The notes: generated by a model not told the origin, from the letters alone. Positions 1 to 12,593 are shown, numbered from the stretch's first letter. The stretch: DNA of 64,000 bases from Agroathelia rolfsii (GCA_018343915.1 JABRWF010000008.1:3162001-3226000); one strand, 5' to 3'. Program-made: numbers and translations.

Positions 1-830
1 GGTGGGTGAGTTCTGACTCGTATCTAGAACCCAAATATAATTCATCGGAAGTAGTTCGCCCAGGGACTGCGAATATCCTCCAAAAATGACGAGGCGGCCA
101 TCGTTGAGGATGAGGGCTCTGTGGCCATAGACGTCTGGGGGTCCATTTTCCGTGGTCAAGTTCGTAAACTCCGGTATAGACGGGTCAAAAATATAATTAT
201 CCGACAACGCCATCTCGGATCCGTCGTCCTTCATACCGCCGATAATATAAACCTTGCCACCAATGGACGCAGCAGCATGGTATATGCGACGTATAGGTTC
301 ATTTGCCCACGAATCTGACTCATCAATGAATCCCGGGTTTAGGACATTGGCTGCATTGAGAAGATACGCCGAGTCCGGACGCGTGTTGATAACTGTTTCC
401 GTGTTTTGTCCAGGATCGCCGCCGAAAATGAGTAGTTCCGTATTGCTGAAGGCGGACAATGTGTGCCAGGAGACGGATGGACCATCTCCAGCAGTCGAGA
501 AGCTAGAAGTGCTGCTGAGGACATTCCACGGAGGAGATTCTGCGTTGAAGGATGTAGATAGGTCCAAGGAGAGTAGGTTGTTGTTATTAGGCGCGGATGT
601 ATATGAATATTGATTATAGATATCTGTTTTGCCACCCTGGACGAAGAGTATATCATCCAGGAGCGCAGTTGCCTGACCCCATCTGAAATGAATAGTAATA
701 GGCAAATGTTTGACACCATAAAACGATGAAGGTTGACACACCTTGGTATGGCGGTGTAGGATGACGCTTCGACGCGAGAGAGCGACAAATAGATAACGAC
801 GAGAGAAGAGAGGACCAAGATATTGGGCAT
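1..830 (-). CDS. Secreted kelch-repeat protein, 3' end outside the window
   Basis: Two exons, 742..830 and <1..682, with a 59-nt GT-AG intron (683..741); 257 codons are visible and the gene runs off the left edge. The N-terminus has a signal peptide (hydrophobic core LVLSSLVVIYLSL, likely cleaved after VEA), so the product should enter the secretory pathway. Kelch blades follow, each with the hydrophobic stretch and double glycine of the repeat: ILFVQGG, LLIFGGD, GGKVYIIGG and LVIFGGY, with conserved Y/W positions between them. Such repeats fold into a beta-propeller, usually for protein binding, although fungal galactose-oxidase-like enzymes use the same fold. No catalytic residues can be assigned from this fragment. 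Related fungal proteins often have a membrane segment after the propeller; that part is not in view. The start was chosen because it gives the signal peptide and splices in frame. Confidence 0.8.
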
Positions 831-1402
831 GAGAAAATACAGGGGTGTTTCCTTTTTCTTTTTTTGCTATTCAAGATACAGGATTGTTATAGATGGATTG
901 TGGCGTGGTCAGAGGTACAGCATAAGTTAAGATCGTAGTAAGTCGTGACGTTCAAGTTGGAGGAAAGCGGCGCCTGTAGTGGTTGGAGTCCTCTCATTCA
1001 AATCTGAGTTATGTAATACATATCCACCGCCGCAGCCACAGCTGCCACAGTCATCCGCATAAACTGGCTTCCGTGTCATCTCCAATGAGTCATCGGATCC
1101 ACACAGGCTCGGATGCATGCAGCAGGTTGTTACATCATGATAGTATTCGTTGGTGTTTGTAAATTTTGATTCAGAATGGTATCGTAATCCAGAGTCCATC
1201 CAATGTCAATGATAATACAAAAACATATCAAAAACAACAATAGGAGCGCGCTGTAATACTCATAGCAAATGCAAGCAGAACTGAAACCATAATGTGAAAG
1301 CCAAGAGAGAGAGAGAGCAAAACCGTGCACACACACAAACAACCCAAGAAATCCCAAAATTTTCCGAAAACAAAAACAAAAAAGATGAGAGACAGAGCGT
1401 GA
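831..1402. other. Intergenic: promoter side of the kelch gene, 3' flank of the J-domain gene
   Basis: No open frame here resembles a known family. A 90-codon minus-strand frame (927..1199) is rich in Cys and Gly but has no recognisable domain or supporting splice structure. Confidence 0.5.
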
Positions 1403-4400
1403 TTAATCTGAAAGCGCCAGCTCCCACCTAGGAAAGAAATGAGTAAGCCATCGACCAACAATCATGATTAAAAAAAAAAAAAAAAAAATGAACACGCATA
1501 CCTAACCAGTAATTGTCCTCTTCCACCATTGCTCGTTGGCATACCAGCCTGGGGAAACTTGACCCACCCATGAGACGCCTGTGGACTCGCATATACCGTG
1601 TATTTCTTCCCATCGATCCCTTCCACACTCATCTCCTCCATCCCCGAGCCGCGCACGGACCCATGAGGAAACCTCACGCCCATGATCAAATCATCCCCCT
1701 GTCGTATAAACCGCCCATGCGGCCTCTCGTCAATCACAAAGTGCAGGTCCGGGTCATCCTCGTACCCGTCCGGCGTGGAGACCGTCAGAATTGTATTATG
1801 GACCGCACCGCGCGGCACGTCGACCATGATCCGGTGACCGAGTTTATCCTGCGCGGAGAGTGGCGGATGATACTCGGCTGTCTTGAACACGTAGAACGCA
1901 CGGTGTACGCCGTGGAAGATGTCCTCGAGCGAGAGTGGGACGGGGTACAACCACCGATGGTCCTCGCGGCGAGGTACGAGCGGGGCACGGTCCACGCCAC
2001 TGGTCGAAGGGGTTCTTGCTGATGAAGGGACGGCACTGAAGCCCCTCTGCAGGTCCTCCTCTCGTACCGATTCCGCAGCGTGGTCGACCTCTGTGGGAGG
2101 TATAGAATACAGACGGCGTCTAAACAACAGCAGTAGGCAAATAAATTGTCAGTCACTCGTTCACATGCCTCATGCAAGGTTAATTAATCAAAAGACGAAG
2201 AAGAAAAAAGAAAAAAGGAGAGATTGTCATGGACCATCAGAACGACGACCGAGACTCTTTTGTTCTTCGTTTCGTCCAGTAGGGCAAAATGAAGAAAGAA
2301 ATGGAAACATCACAACTTACTTTGGCCAAGCCAAGTTCTGCAAACGCGACACAAACTGCTTCCCGGCCTGCATCAGTGGATTGGGCTTGGCCAATTGAAC
2401 CGGGATAGGCACATCTTGTTCCTCGTCGTCATCCTCGCTTTCGTCGTCGTGCTGCTGCTGATTTTCAGTCATCATCGCTGTCGTCGTCGTTATCTCTGAC
2501 CGACGACGACCCTTCCGACGGGGCGCGCTCGACCTTTGATACTGATAGTGACTGCTCCCGATATCCGTCCCTATCATCGACTTGCGCAGCTTGGCAGGCC
2601 CATTTTTCCGCGTCAGCATGGGGTACTCCCCGCCTGATTCACACAGGTCCCACGAGTTCTGCGAGTCTGCGCTGCTAACTGAATCGCTCCGTTGCCGAGG
2701 ACGGTCTCGACGTTGGTGCTGTTGCTGCGTCCCTGATGGATGTCGAGATCCATCCCTGTCATTGTTCCGATAGCGATTTCGACCAGACTGGTGCTCATGG
2801 TATTCCTTTTGATGGGGATAGGGATGATGTTGCTGGTGGTGGTGGTGATGATGATGATGATTGGGATTGTGATGTCCAGGAGGCAGGACTGGCGGTGGAC
2901 CTCCCGTCGTGGGCGCGCGGGACTCAGGGTAATGAAGGGTCGTCGCGTTCACTGGTACTGGTACAGGACGTGCCGTAGATGAAGACGACGACGGTGTGCG
3001 GTTCATAGGAGGCGGTCCTCTACCGCTATTGTCCGAATGGCGGTCTCGATGTCGAGAGGAGGAATAGGATCGCTCGACGGCATCGCTGCCGGCGGGTATG
3101 CCACGGCTGCGATCTCGGTGGTCTGCCGACGACATATGCGAGCCTGACGGTCGTACAGCGCTGTCATGCTGCGACGGCGGTGCTCCCGTCCTCGACGACC
3201 TCGGCGGGTAATGCTCACGCGAAGAGTGATGAGAGGAGGGGTGACGGTCTGGGCTGTGTTGCCTCGAGGGCGTTTCAACGGCGGTATGCGAATCGGTTTG
3301 CGAAGGGGTGATAAATGAGGGAGAGGAAGACTCTCGATGATGACTTGAGTGATAATGATGAGACTGAGCCCCGCTGGCGCGAGATTCTCGTGCAGAGCCC
3401 GGTCTACTGGGATCAGCGCTGTGTCTACTATGAACAGACGGCTCACGGCTCATCTCCGCAGGTTCTTCTTGGCCTTCGCGTGACCGGTGAGAAGAGACAC
3501 GCGAGTCTTGCGATCTTGTTTGAGACTGGCCACTCGCATGAGAGTACCCACTTGCATGGGAGTGTCTACTTATATGGGAGGGTCCACTTGCATGGGAATG
3601 GCCACTTGCGTGAGAATGGCCACTTTGCGCAGAATACTCCGACGCTCGAGAGTGACGGATTTCGTCTCCACCTCTTTCAGATAGTGGCGCATCTTTGACA
3701 GTAGACTCTCCTGCTGTGTGCAACGAAGCCCCCGAATCTCTGTGAGACTCTTGCTTTTCAGACGCAGGTGGCCGCTGTTCCTGCGATACTGCCATGGACA
3801 TTTTGGACTTGTGCGATCTCACAGAGGGAGCCGTAATCGACTTTGGGTAGTCGCGATCTCGGTCCTGTTCGGTTGGCGCTATCGACGTGGTAACGGAGGA
3901 ACGGTACTCTGTGGGAGGCACAGTGACGTCAACCCATGAGAGAAAAGGCGGGATGGGCAAAGGAACAGATTGCTCTGTACCGGGCGTAATGGGATTCGAT
4001 CTCGGTGACGATCCCTTTTGAGAGGGCGATATGGGCGCAACAGTGCCCTCATGATCGTGGTATTCATGCTCGGTCGCCAGCAGGTCTTTAACGCTCATCA
4101 CTTCTGGCTGGTCTAGCGCCGTCCCCCTGCGCGAGATTCGTTTGGATATGTGGCTCGACGGAGGCCTTTCGGACGGGGGGCATTCGGAGTGCGGTATCAC
4201 TTTTGGTACACCACCGAGATGGTGTTGGTCGTCGTCGTCGAGGGGATGGCCAAGATGTCGCATCACATCATGGTAGGCGCCATGAACCTGTAGAGTGAAA
4301 AGAACCCAAGAGATGTCGGTTTAGATGATGGATTATACACTAGAGGGTCATAGACAGGAGCTAAGTTGTCGAACCTCGGTAAATTTGCGTCCGGCGAGCT

Positions 4401-4624
4401 CTTTGCCCGTGGTGTGTTTGTCTGGGTGCCACTGAAGGGCCTGTGATAGTTCGGAGAGAACAACGGTGGCATTCGTCAATCTCCAGCCTGCGGGCCTATG
4501 CACACCGCCAAGAAGGACATACCTTGCTCATGTAGGCTATGCGGGCATCCGCCACAGATGCACCTGGCTGGAGCCCAAGCGACTGATAGCAGTTCCGAAG
4601 GTGTTGGTCCATCTCGACCGCCAT
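1403..4624 (-). CDS. J-domain (DnaJ/Hsp40-like) co-chaperone with a very long disordered middle
   Basis: Five exons: 4523..4624, 4375..4440, 2321..4287, 1502..2119, 1403..1427; 925 residues. Exons 1-3 encode a J domain (about residues 10-65) with the Hsp70-stimulating HPD motif at 39-41 (context QWHPDKH) and helix III FTEVHGAYHDVM. Exon 4 encodes DnaJ C-terminal domains I and II (PLSLEDIFHG, VDVPRGA, FIRQGDDLIM, AGMPTSNGGRGQLLVR), and the last exon adds WELALSD, giving the usual LLVRWE ending. About 650 residues lie between them, rich in Ser, His, Arg and Pro, with repeated SHASG-type units near residue 270 and a poly-His run. Typical Hsp40s have a short G/F linker or a zinc finger here; neither is present. 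The role is inferred to be substrate delivery to Hsp70. The exon 2 donor (GTTCGA) is unusual but is the only one keeping the J domain intact. Confidence 0.85.
1470..1488. repeat. A19 homopolymer in the last intron of the J-domain gene
   Basis: Nineteen A on the plus strand (T on the sense strand), inside the intron between exons 4 and 5, where it forms the pyrimidine-rich part. Confidence 0.9.
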
Positions 4625-5921
4625 GACAGGTTAGCAGTCCGAGTCTCTGTTCGTACAGACGGGCGTGGGGGTGTACAGAGAAGAACAATGGCAGCTGCCG
4701 ACAACAGAATCCAAACCAAGCAGCGGACAGAAGATGGCTTTTACGACATTGATAATTAGCGCTAGTCCCGTCAACAGCACTAAAAAGCACAGGCAAATTA
4801 CACAACGCGGTAGTTTATTACGGCCCCTTGAACAGCTAACTGCTAAGTTTCAGAGAATCGTAATGTGAGGCATGGCGACCTCGTGCAACGAACACGTTGG
4901 CTGGTCGGGTAAGCACGGCCGGACCAGGCAACACTGATGCTGGTTATATCTCAGAACTGATTCAAAGGTGGACGAGACTGAAGAGGCAACTGCTTTTGGT
5001 TATCGATCCTTCTCATTGGCAAGCGAAGTAATGTCGGAAGAAATATCCAACAACAACTGTTATTTCATTCGTCCTTATACTCCTTATCAGCACAACACTC
5101 AGGCTAGCTAGCGAGAATGTCATGTCTGGTATTTCACGAGGGGCTGCACCGGGCAATGCACACGTTATTATCCGTCATGACGTGTTCGATCAACCTCGTT
5201 GGTATCACGAGCCTCTCTTATATCCACTGAGCATTCATATCATGATCATGGATCTCCGACCTAGGTGATTAAAGTTCTAATAATGGGCCCCATATAAAAC
5301 TATACTCAGTAGTAGCACTATTCGCCCCATGACTTCATGCTGGACACTGGGGCGAGTGGAAATTCGATAGGTTATGATGCCCGCTGTCCAAGTGAAATGA
5401 AAGTATGTGTGAAAAGAAAAAAGACAAAAAAAGCCCCGGGAACAAATCGAAGCTGCGGTGGTCATGTTCATATCTGCACAATCGATAAACGAGAACATCT
5501 TCTTAATATCGGGCCCTTGAAACTTCTGGATGATGTTTGAGATATGCACCCCCCTTCTGGGTAAATGCGGCCATGCATGGAGATATCCGCCTGTCATGCG
5601 CACACTCTCAGAGGAGCATGCGTTGGGCGCTTGAATTGTGCATACACCGTGACCGCGGGGCACCGAAACAGCTTTGTAACAAGCAGCGCATTTACGTCAA
5701 CAGGCTTTCATCGTTGCCGGGGAGTGCTCAAATGAAGGTGACGTTTTTACGGGGACATGACACCCTACGGTGCTCAGATGACCCCAAGCAATCAGCATGA
5801 TCAGCCTCGATCAACAATGGTTGATGGAAGAAAGGTGGGTCTTGCTTTAAAGTATGTGAAGGTACTGTACAGTGTCGATGAGTGTTTCCATTGGGGTGAA
5901 TGCCTAAACTCCTTCGATTGT
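4625..5921. other. Intergenic between the J-domain gene start and the ACBP stop
   Basis: About 1.3 kb with only short frames that show no family resemblance (the longest, 5277..5663 minus, looks random). It should carry the J-domain promoter and the ACBP 3' UTR. Confidence 0.5.
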
Positions 5922-6482
5922 CTAAGCGGCTTCTATCTCTGCGAGGTATTTCTGGGAATCGGCATCGTCAGGATTTTTCTTCAAGATCTGTGAATCCAGA
6001 ATATCAGTAAGGAGGGGGGGGGGGGGGTTGTAACAGCAGGTGAGTAAGGACAAATCAACTCACCACGACGAACGCATCGACGTAGGCCTTGTAGGCATCC
6101 TCCGTCGAGGTTCCTTCCACGCTTTTCCAGGCGTCCCTGGAAGAAGATTGGGGTCAAATATTGCTAGGCATGAGAGGTAGGCTGTTACCATTTAGCCTTG
6201 CCAACAAAGTCAAACATGCCAGGTTTCGGTATGTTCACATCACCAACAGTAGCTGGAAAGATCAAAATTAGATTTCGGTGGGACCACTTGTAGAGGCGTT
6301 GATTTTCATGCCTTGCTTGTAGTATTTGTAGAACTGTAGCCGGCGATGAGAGATTGGTCGTTCTCGATAGATTAAATGTTGATACAGACCACGAGCTGCT
6401 CCTCCTGGGAGGGCTTGATTGTGCCATCCTTTGGAAGCGATTGGACGATAGAAACAGCCTTATCGAACTTGGCCTTAGACAT
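5922..6482 (-). CDS. ACB1: Acyl-CoA-binding protein (ACBP)
   Basis: Five exons: 6390..6482, 6312..6333, 6189..6252, 6064..6136, 5922..5987; 105 residues, close to the usual 85-105. Cytosolic ACBPs bind long-chain acyl-CoA esters and buffer and deliver them to lipid synthesis. The four-helix signature is nearly complete: LPKDGTIKPSQEEQL, FYKYYKQATVGD, PGMFDFVGKAKWDAWKSVEG and EDAYKAYVD, including the Tyr and Lys residues that contact the acyl-CoA head group. Conservation dictates the splicing. The 22-nt exon 2 ends ...AAG CAA G and is followed by GC, so intron 2 is GC-AG; the only GT alternative would leave a 35-nt intron and insert nine residues into an invariant helix. Intron 4 contains a G14/C14 tract. 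It is divergent from the RhoGAP gene at 7217. Confidence 0.93.
6014..6027. repeat. G14 homopolymer in ACBP intron 4
   Basis: Fourteen G on the plus strand, giving C14 on the sense strand between the intron branch region and the acceptor. Confidence 0.9.
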
Positions 6483-7216
6483 GATGTTGATGATGAGAGA
6501 GGAGAAAGGGGATGATGTGCGATGAAGTGTCTGAGGTAGATGAGATTATAAGGATTGTTTATCTATGGGGACGGACGAGCGCCACCATGTGATGCGAATG
6601 ATAGCTTGGGGAGCCATGTGCCTTTGTGCATCGCAACATCGTGCTCGTCGGCCTCATCATCGCAAGAAGAGGATTTTGTGGGGGGGAGGGGCACATATCA
6701 AGTAGCCAACTCATTGACCAATATCATGTTCATCATCGACCAAATATGCAAGCACACAAGGGCTGTGCGCATTTTGGGGGATGCTAAATTGGTGATCATA
6801 TACATTGCAAATATGAAATGCGCAAGTCAACGCGGGGTGATTACACAGACAGAACAATGCTATTATTACTGTTGGTTATTATTCTTGTATAGCTCGCATG
6901 GAGCACCGCAGCAAGGTAAGGAAGACGGGAACGGAGAGGGGGAAGAGGAGACGACGACAGTGGTGCACAGCGGGGCTTGAATGAAGATATTGACTGCTAA
7001 CCACCTCCTCTCCCGTCCTACCCCTCAACACTGGCACTTCCCCATCGCAAACTGCCCTTCTGGCCTCACAAGCGCAGAGCTGACACCCTCAGCGTCGTAG
7101 AGCCGCCCGCACCCCAACAAGATCCACAACCCAGTTTCGTCGTTGATCGTTCGACGCCGCAGCAGCAACGCAGGAAACGCACGGGCATCTTACCCAGCCC
7201 TGTGCATCCCCAACCC
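6483..7216. other. Divergent intergenic region between ACBP and RhoGAP
   Basis: Shared upstream region of two divergent genes. Its right part (about 7000-7216) is C-rich, stays open in the RhoGAP frame back to a TAA near 6998, and probably belongs to that gene's N-terminus or leader. A possible small first exon (ATG at 6898, donor GTAAGG) could not be confirmed. Confidence 0.4.
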
Positions 7217-9383
7217 ATGACGCATGCCCAAACACAACAACCGCCAACCAAGGCGAGCCTCAAAGCCTGGTGGAATAACTTCACGAATGCTCAAAAGTTC
7301 AAGAAAGATCCCGCATGGGATAGCAGAGGTAAAAGAAAATACATCATTTATATTTCTTCCTTGCGTGACCCTTAGATCTCAATGACCTCATCACTCCCTT
7401 CTCTCTTCTTGTGTGTGCACAGTAGCCGTAGGCGAAGGAGAGCACACAGTATTTGGAAAGCCACTCCGAGAAAGTCTCAAATACGCGAGTGTTCAAATAT
7501 CGACAGCAAATGCGAATGGCGAGCTGTATGTATGGGGATACATCCCTGTAGTTGTGGCCAAGTGGTATGTCCCGATCATGCCCCACCTTTGGATCCAGTT
7601 TCTAAATCGATAATTGCAGTGGCCTATATCTGAAAGAGAATGGTTAGCACCCTTGTTCAGCGTCTGCAATGACTCGTTCACATCGATTTAACTCTAGCAA
7701 CTGAGGTGGAAGGTACATTCCGTGTAAACGGCTCCAACAAGCGCATGCGGGAGCTTCAGGCATGTTTCGAACGTCCACCACGAGTATGCCTACCATTGTG
7801 CCTTCATCATGTGTCATGATCTGATAAGCTTTTGCTCCAGTATGGAAAATCATTGGACTGGAAGAAAGAAACCTACACTACACATGATGTCGCCAGCGTC
7901 TTCAGACGTTATCTCACTCAGATGCCTGTGAATATCCACTTCGACTCATCAACTATCATTCATGTATACTTACCCTGATACAGGAGCCTGTCATACCACA
8001 TGATCTGTACCATAGTGTCCGTTTCTCCATTCTCTACGTTTCCACTAAACTGACTAGTTTTTCCATATCTCCAGTTCCGTGATGCTCTAGGTCGGCATTC
8101 AATTTGATCCACCCCTAGATAGTTGATTGACACAGCATACTAATAGCTAAACAACCTAATAGTCAAGACGAGATTATTCAAACCTACAAGCGCCTAATAC
8201 GATCGATGCCACGTGCAAACCAATACCTTCTCCTCTACGTGCTCGATCTTCTCTCCGTTTTTGCGCGGAAATCAGACATAAATCGTATGACATCCAAAAG
8301 TACGTTTCTAAAAAAGATACGGTGTTGTTGATGGGGAAAAAAAGTGATCTAGACGCTAATTTCTTGACTATCGTCATCGTCAGACCTGGCTGTCATCTTT
8401 CATCCTGGCATCATCTCCCATCCAGATCATGTCATGGCACCCCAAGAACACCAGTTATCACAAGCCGTGCTCGAATTCTTGATCGCGAAGCAGGATTATT
8501 TCATGTTCGATATCCCACCGCCACCTACATCGCGCAATCCGTCATCAACAACTGCGGCAGCAACAACTCCGAATACGACGGTAACAATTACAACTCCACA
8601 TACAGAACAATTAACAGCACCGTCGAGATCGGCGTTCGTGGACGAGGATATCAACGTCGTTCCTAGTTCAGAGGACGAGCACAGTCACGTTGGCGGTGGC
8701 TGGAAGCTCGTCGATAAGCGTAAACAGAGCAATGGCCAAGAGGGATCGACGGTGGGGCAACAGAAGAGAGTGACGAGGAGGCATACCGTGATCGATCGTA
8801 AGCGTAAGCCATGCTTCTCCGTCCGATCGTCAGCCTGCTCAGGCCTTTTTTTATTCTATTATTCTATTCTGTTATATTCTCTCTTCACACTTTTCTCCCT
8901 TTCGTTTTATCATCTTTTTTTTTTAATATCCATATCTTCGTGATACGCTTGTCTGCTGTTGCAGCAATCAACCTGCAAAGACAAACAGGTTTCGGAGAAT
9001 GAAATTGTTACTGACTCAAATGATCACACACAGATCCTGAGACCGTGTCCCTCTCGGAAAAACGATCACGCCCTGATGCCAATAACAATAATTTGACTCC
9101 TGTCAACGAGACACCGTCTTCGGAGGCTCCCGTCGCGGTGGGAAGCACTGCCCTTGGTGTCATGCGAAGCCGGACGCTACCTTCTCGGAGGACGCCGACG
9201 ACGCCAAATGCTAGAGAACCACGCTCTGAGAGGGGCGCAACGCCTGCGGGGCATCATGCTGGCATCAGCAGTATCAACGAGGGTAGCGGCAGCGAGGCTA
9301 CTAGACTGGAACGGGATAATAGGCGTGTACTACACAAGAAGAACAGAAGGACGTCCGCGCAGCTACCTTCATCGTCGTCGTGA
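7217..9383 (+). CDS. Rho GTPase-activating protein (RhoGAP domain)
   Basis: Ten exons: 7217..7328, 7423..7564, 7620..7642, 7698..7783, 7841..7927, 7984..8016, 8075..8090, 8147..8299, 8384..8797, 9034..9383. The domain spans exons 2-9: FGKPLRESLKYASV, IPVVVAKCGLYLKENATEVE, GTFRVNGSNKRMRELQ with the arginine finger at R101, HDVASVFRRYLTQMPEPVIP, YKRLIRSMPRANQYLLLYVL, and NLAVIFHPGIISHP. It should speed GTP hydrolysis on a Rho/Cdc42-type GTPase and so limit polarity or actin signalling. The C-terminal 200 residues are Ser/Thr-rich and basic, without a recognised domain. Every intron closes in phase, including a 16-nt exon. The exon 9 donor is ambiguous: two GTAAGC sites lie 6 nt apart. The start is uncertain; ATG 7217 is the first in-frame Met, but the frame stays open upstream (context ADTLSVVEPPAPQ), so an upstream exon is likely. 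Confidence 0.88.
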
Positions 9384-12300
9384 CCAATTCTCCATCTCTC
9401 GGTTCTCTCTCTTATGTTCCGTTTCGTCCACGATCTCAAATGGGGTTTGTTTGCTTGCACTCTCCTCCTACTTGTATTGACAATTCCCATCGTTCCCGTC
9501 TCATCATGATGTTCTTCCATTTCCATCACGCGCCGCTGTTCAAATAATTGCGCACGCGTCCTGCGGTCTCATGATTCCATCATCAACCGCTCCCCTCTCC
9601 CGACTTTTTCTTTTTTCCTTTTCTCTGTCTTTTATCAATTTACATGGACTCCTTCTCAGGAGCAAAATGCTCGGTTAGACGGAGAAAACGCAACGATTTC
9701 CCGCCTTTTTCATTGTAGCATCATGTTTGTTCATGTTCTAATGAGTAACCTTTTTTCTATCCCTTTTCCTTCCTTACGTACATACGCAAAAAGATCCCAT
9801 GATGCCCTCTTTTCCCCTCCCAACACGCTCGCTCGCTTGCTTGCTTTTGGAGTTCCTTCCCTCACCATGCTTCTTTCTCTTAATTCTCCACCAAATGGTG
9901 CCGTCGCTTACCGGCGGATCTCATGCGCGCAATGCAACGAGCGTGCTTTTTTTTTTCTCTCCATTTACCTACCTACCCCACCTATTGTCATGTTTCACTG
10001 CTAATAACCTGTTTCTCGCCTTATCGGCTCGCCTCACCTCTCGCTTCTTCACCTTTCAACTGAATTATGATAATGAACGCTGGATTACTCTATATTCGTT
10101 TCGTTTCTTCTCCGTTTCTTCGCTGGTCAATTTGATCTCTCTTTGCCTATTAGTTTAGCCCTGTTTGTTGTTTCCTTTTCACGGATGTATGTAATTATTT
10201 GATGTACTTAGCTACGTATATGTAAATTCCTTGGCTGTTCATCGGCCTGCTTATTTTCTCTCCTTTCGCTTCTCCATGCTTTGCTCCACTAAATATCATG
10301 GGGAAATGGTTTGTATACGGTGCTTGTATGCATGTGTCGTTGGCAGTGTCATGTACCAGTGTACTATGTATGAGTGTATACTACCCATATACAAGTATAG
10401 GGTATAGGTGCCGACCTATTCCTTCTGTTATTTAGTAAGCGTACCTTCCAAGCAAACCTGTTTGTGGGGCTTTTAACTATAGCCAAGGATACTTCGGTCA
10501 AACTCAAGCGATCAGAACGCTAGTACAAGCTGATGATGGGGACTAATGACAATGCCAATAGTCTGATAAACAAATAACGGGCATACTTTTCGATGGACCA
10601 TGTCCTCGTCAGTATCGGTACCATTATGGGACTCCGAGTGGGAGCGGGACCTGGATCCGCCGAGTCTCTTGGACGGACTTGGACCTTGATTGAATCAACT
10701 TGTGGGTACTTGTGGTCTCTAAGCTCTGACTTGGAGCAAACCCTCGAAGCACGAGGCCTACATATTAGGCGGTGCAGGTGATACTATTGTGAAACGGTCA
10801 TGATAGTTAGTCGCAACCAACTAATAACAGCAAGGAGATCCGGCTGCGCAGTTGCAGTGCCCAAAGTCGGACTCCGAGTCTTCCGCGTGCACTCTTGACC
10901 CGAGTCTGCCGTAGGGCAAGTGGAATCCACTATCAATCCTGGCGATGACACACCTAAGAATACTCGCAGGCTCTTGGTAACAGCATGGGGTTGGCCAGGC
11001 TTAATGCCCACATCAGCAATATCGAATCGGGCTCCCGCGTAGGCCGGTACTAATAGTAGCATATTTATCAGCGGGTACTACTAATAACTTGAAGCTCAAA
11101 ACTTCATTGCTGCATCATCATACATCACGTATCATCGTCCAGCCTCGTTACACTGCCCTAAGCACCATGTTTCACAGCGCAAACCAGGTAAATTGTTGTT
11201 GAGAACATGGCTACGAACCCCTCTCCGAGCTTGAACCCTTGCAATCTTGAAGGTCCAGCGGTCCAAGCTTTGCGCCTTGTACTTTCAAAGTTTAGATTCT
11301 TAAATCTACAGTGCCAGTGATAAATCATTCCGCCGGCAATGTAGGTCACCCCTTTGGTTCCAAAGTTCTCGCTGAATCATGATATCGTGAGCGGTACTAG
11401 TTGGCATCATCTATGACCCAACGACTACTATTCGAGAACAAGGGCGACTGACTTTTGTTCTGCTCGGGATGCCTGGCTTGGCTGATTTCGAATTCGAACT
11501 CGTCCTTTGCTTTGCTCTCTTGGCATTGTCTAGGCTGATTCTCCCGTCGATAGTAAATCACAGATGAAGTGACTGAATCCATCTGATTGGCGTGAACACT
11601 CGATGTTCTCGGGTTGTCTCGGTCCGACCACTAGTCATGGACCCATACGGTCCGTACCAGTAGGTACAGCGTGCAGTTACTAACATCGAAAGCAACACCT
11701 ATTGAATTTTTACGCATCTATGCCGGTCCGGATGTCAAAGGTAAGTCATATGGTAACTCGAGCGGCTTATACTCGCACTCGTAGATGCGTAATAACGGCC
11801 TGCTTTACCGAGTATTAGGACAAAAAAATTAACCAACTGTTTGAATTGTTGAGGTCATTGCTGTCTCCTGACCTATTTGAAATGCTAGATATTTCTAGCG
11901 GTGGTAAAATGGCGCTCGGAGATTCTCCATCTGTGCATTTGCTCAATCTTGTCCACGTCAGCATGGGTGCTACCAGCCGCCAGCATGTTAATTTTATTTA
12001 TTTATGATAATTTTGTTTTCCCAAGGGCGGAACGTATTGATGAAACTAGAATTTTCTCCCCCCTCATGACACGTATTCAATCTGTAACCTTTGGGTACTC
12101 CCTATAGCCAGCGGCACACCGCCCTACGAGTGTAAGCACTGGCTGGTAGGCTCTGTCGGATTGCAATATAGAACTCTGGCCAAACGATTTTGACTTGAAG
12201 GAGCAACAGGAACTCATCATCCACAAAGGGTAGAGACTGGGGCACGAAAGCACACGCCATTCTCATCGCGTATGATCTGGCGGAGTACCTGACCACAAAA

Positions 12301-12593
12301 CCCCTCCAAGTGTTCACTTGGCCGCCATAATAAAAACCATGTGCTCTACTAGTAGCGTAAGTCTTCTACTTTATTACCTCTCGTTATTTACATAAATGGT
12401 TGATTCTTTTTCATAATATGAGCCTTAGCAAGGTTAAAGTCAAATAGATCATTACTACCTCTAAGTAATTGAACCCCCATCCGTTGATTCTAATATGTTG
12501 GCTCAGTCTCACAAACAGGACGAAGGGGAGCAGCTTGCATTCTGAGAATTTTTATCCTGAACCTTGCGGACTTGAAATTGGGAGAATTACAAG

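Noticed and set aside
1513..2022. 169-codon plus-strand frame
   Set aside because: Antisense to the conserved DnaJ C-terminal domain exon.
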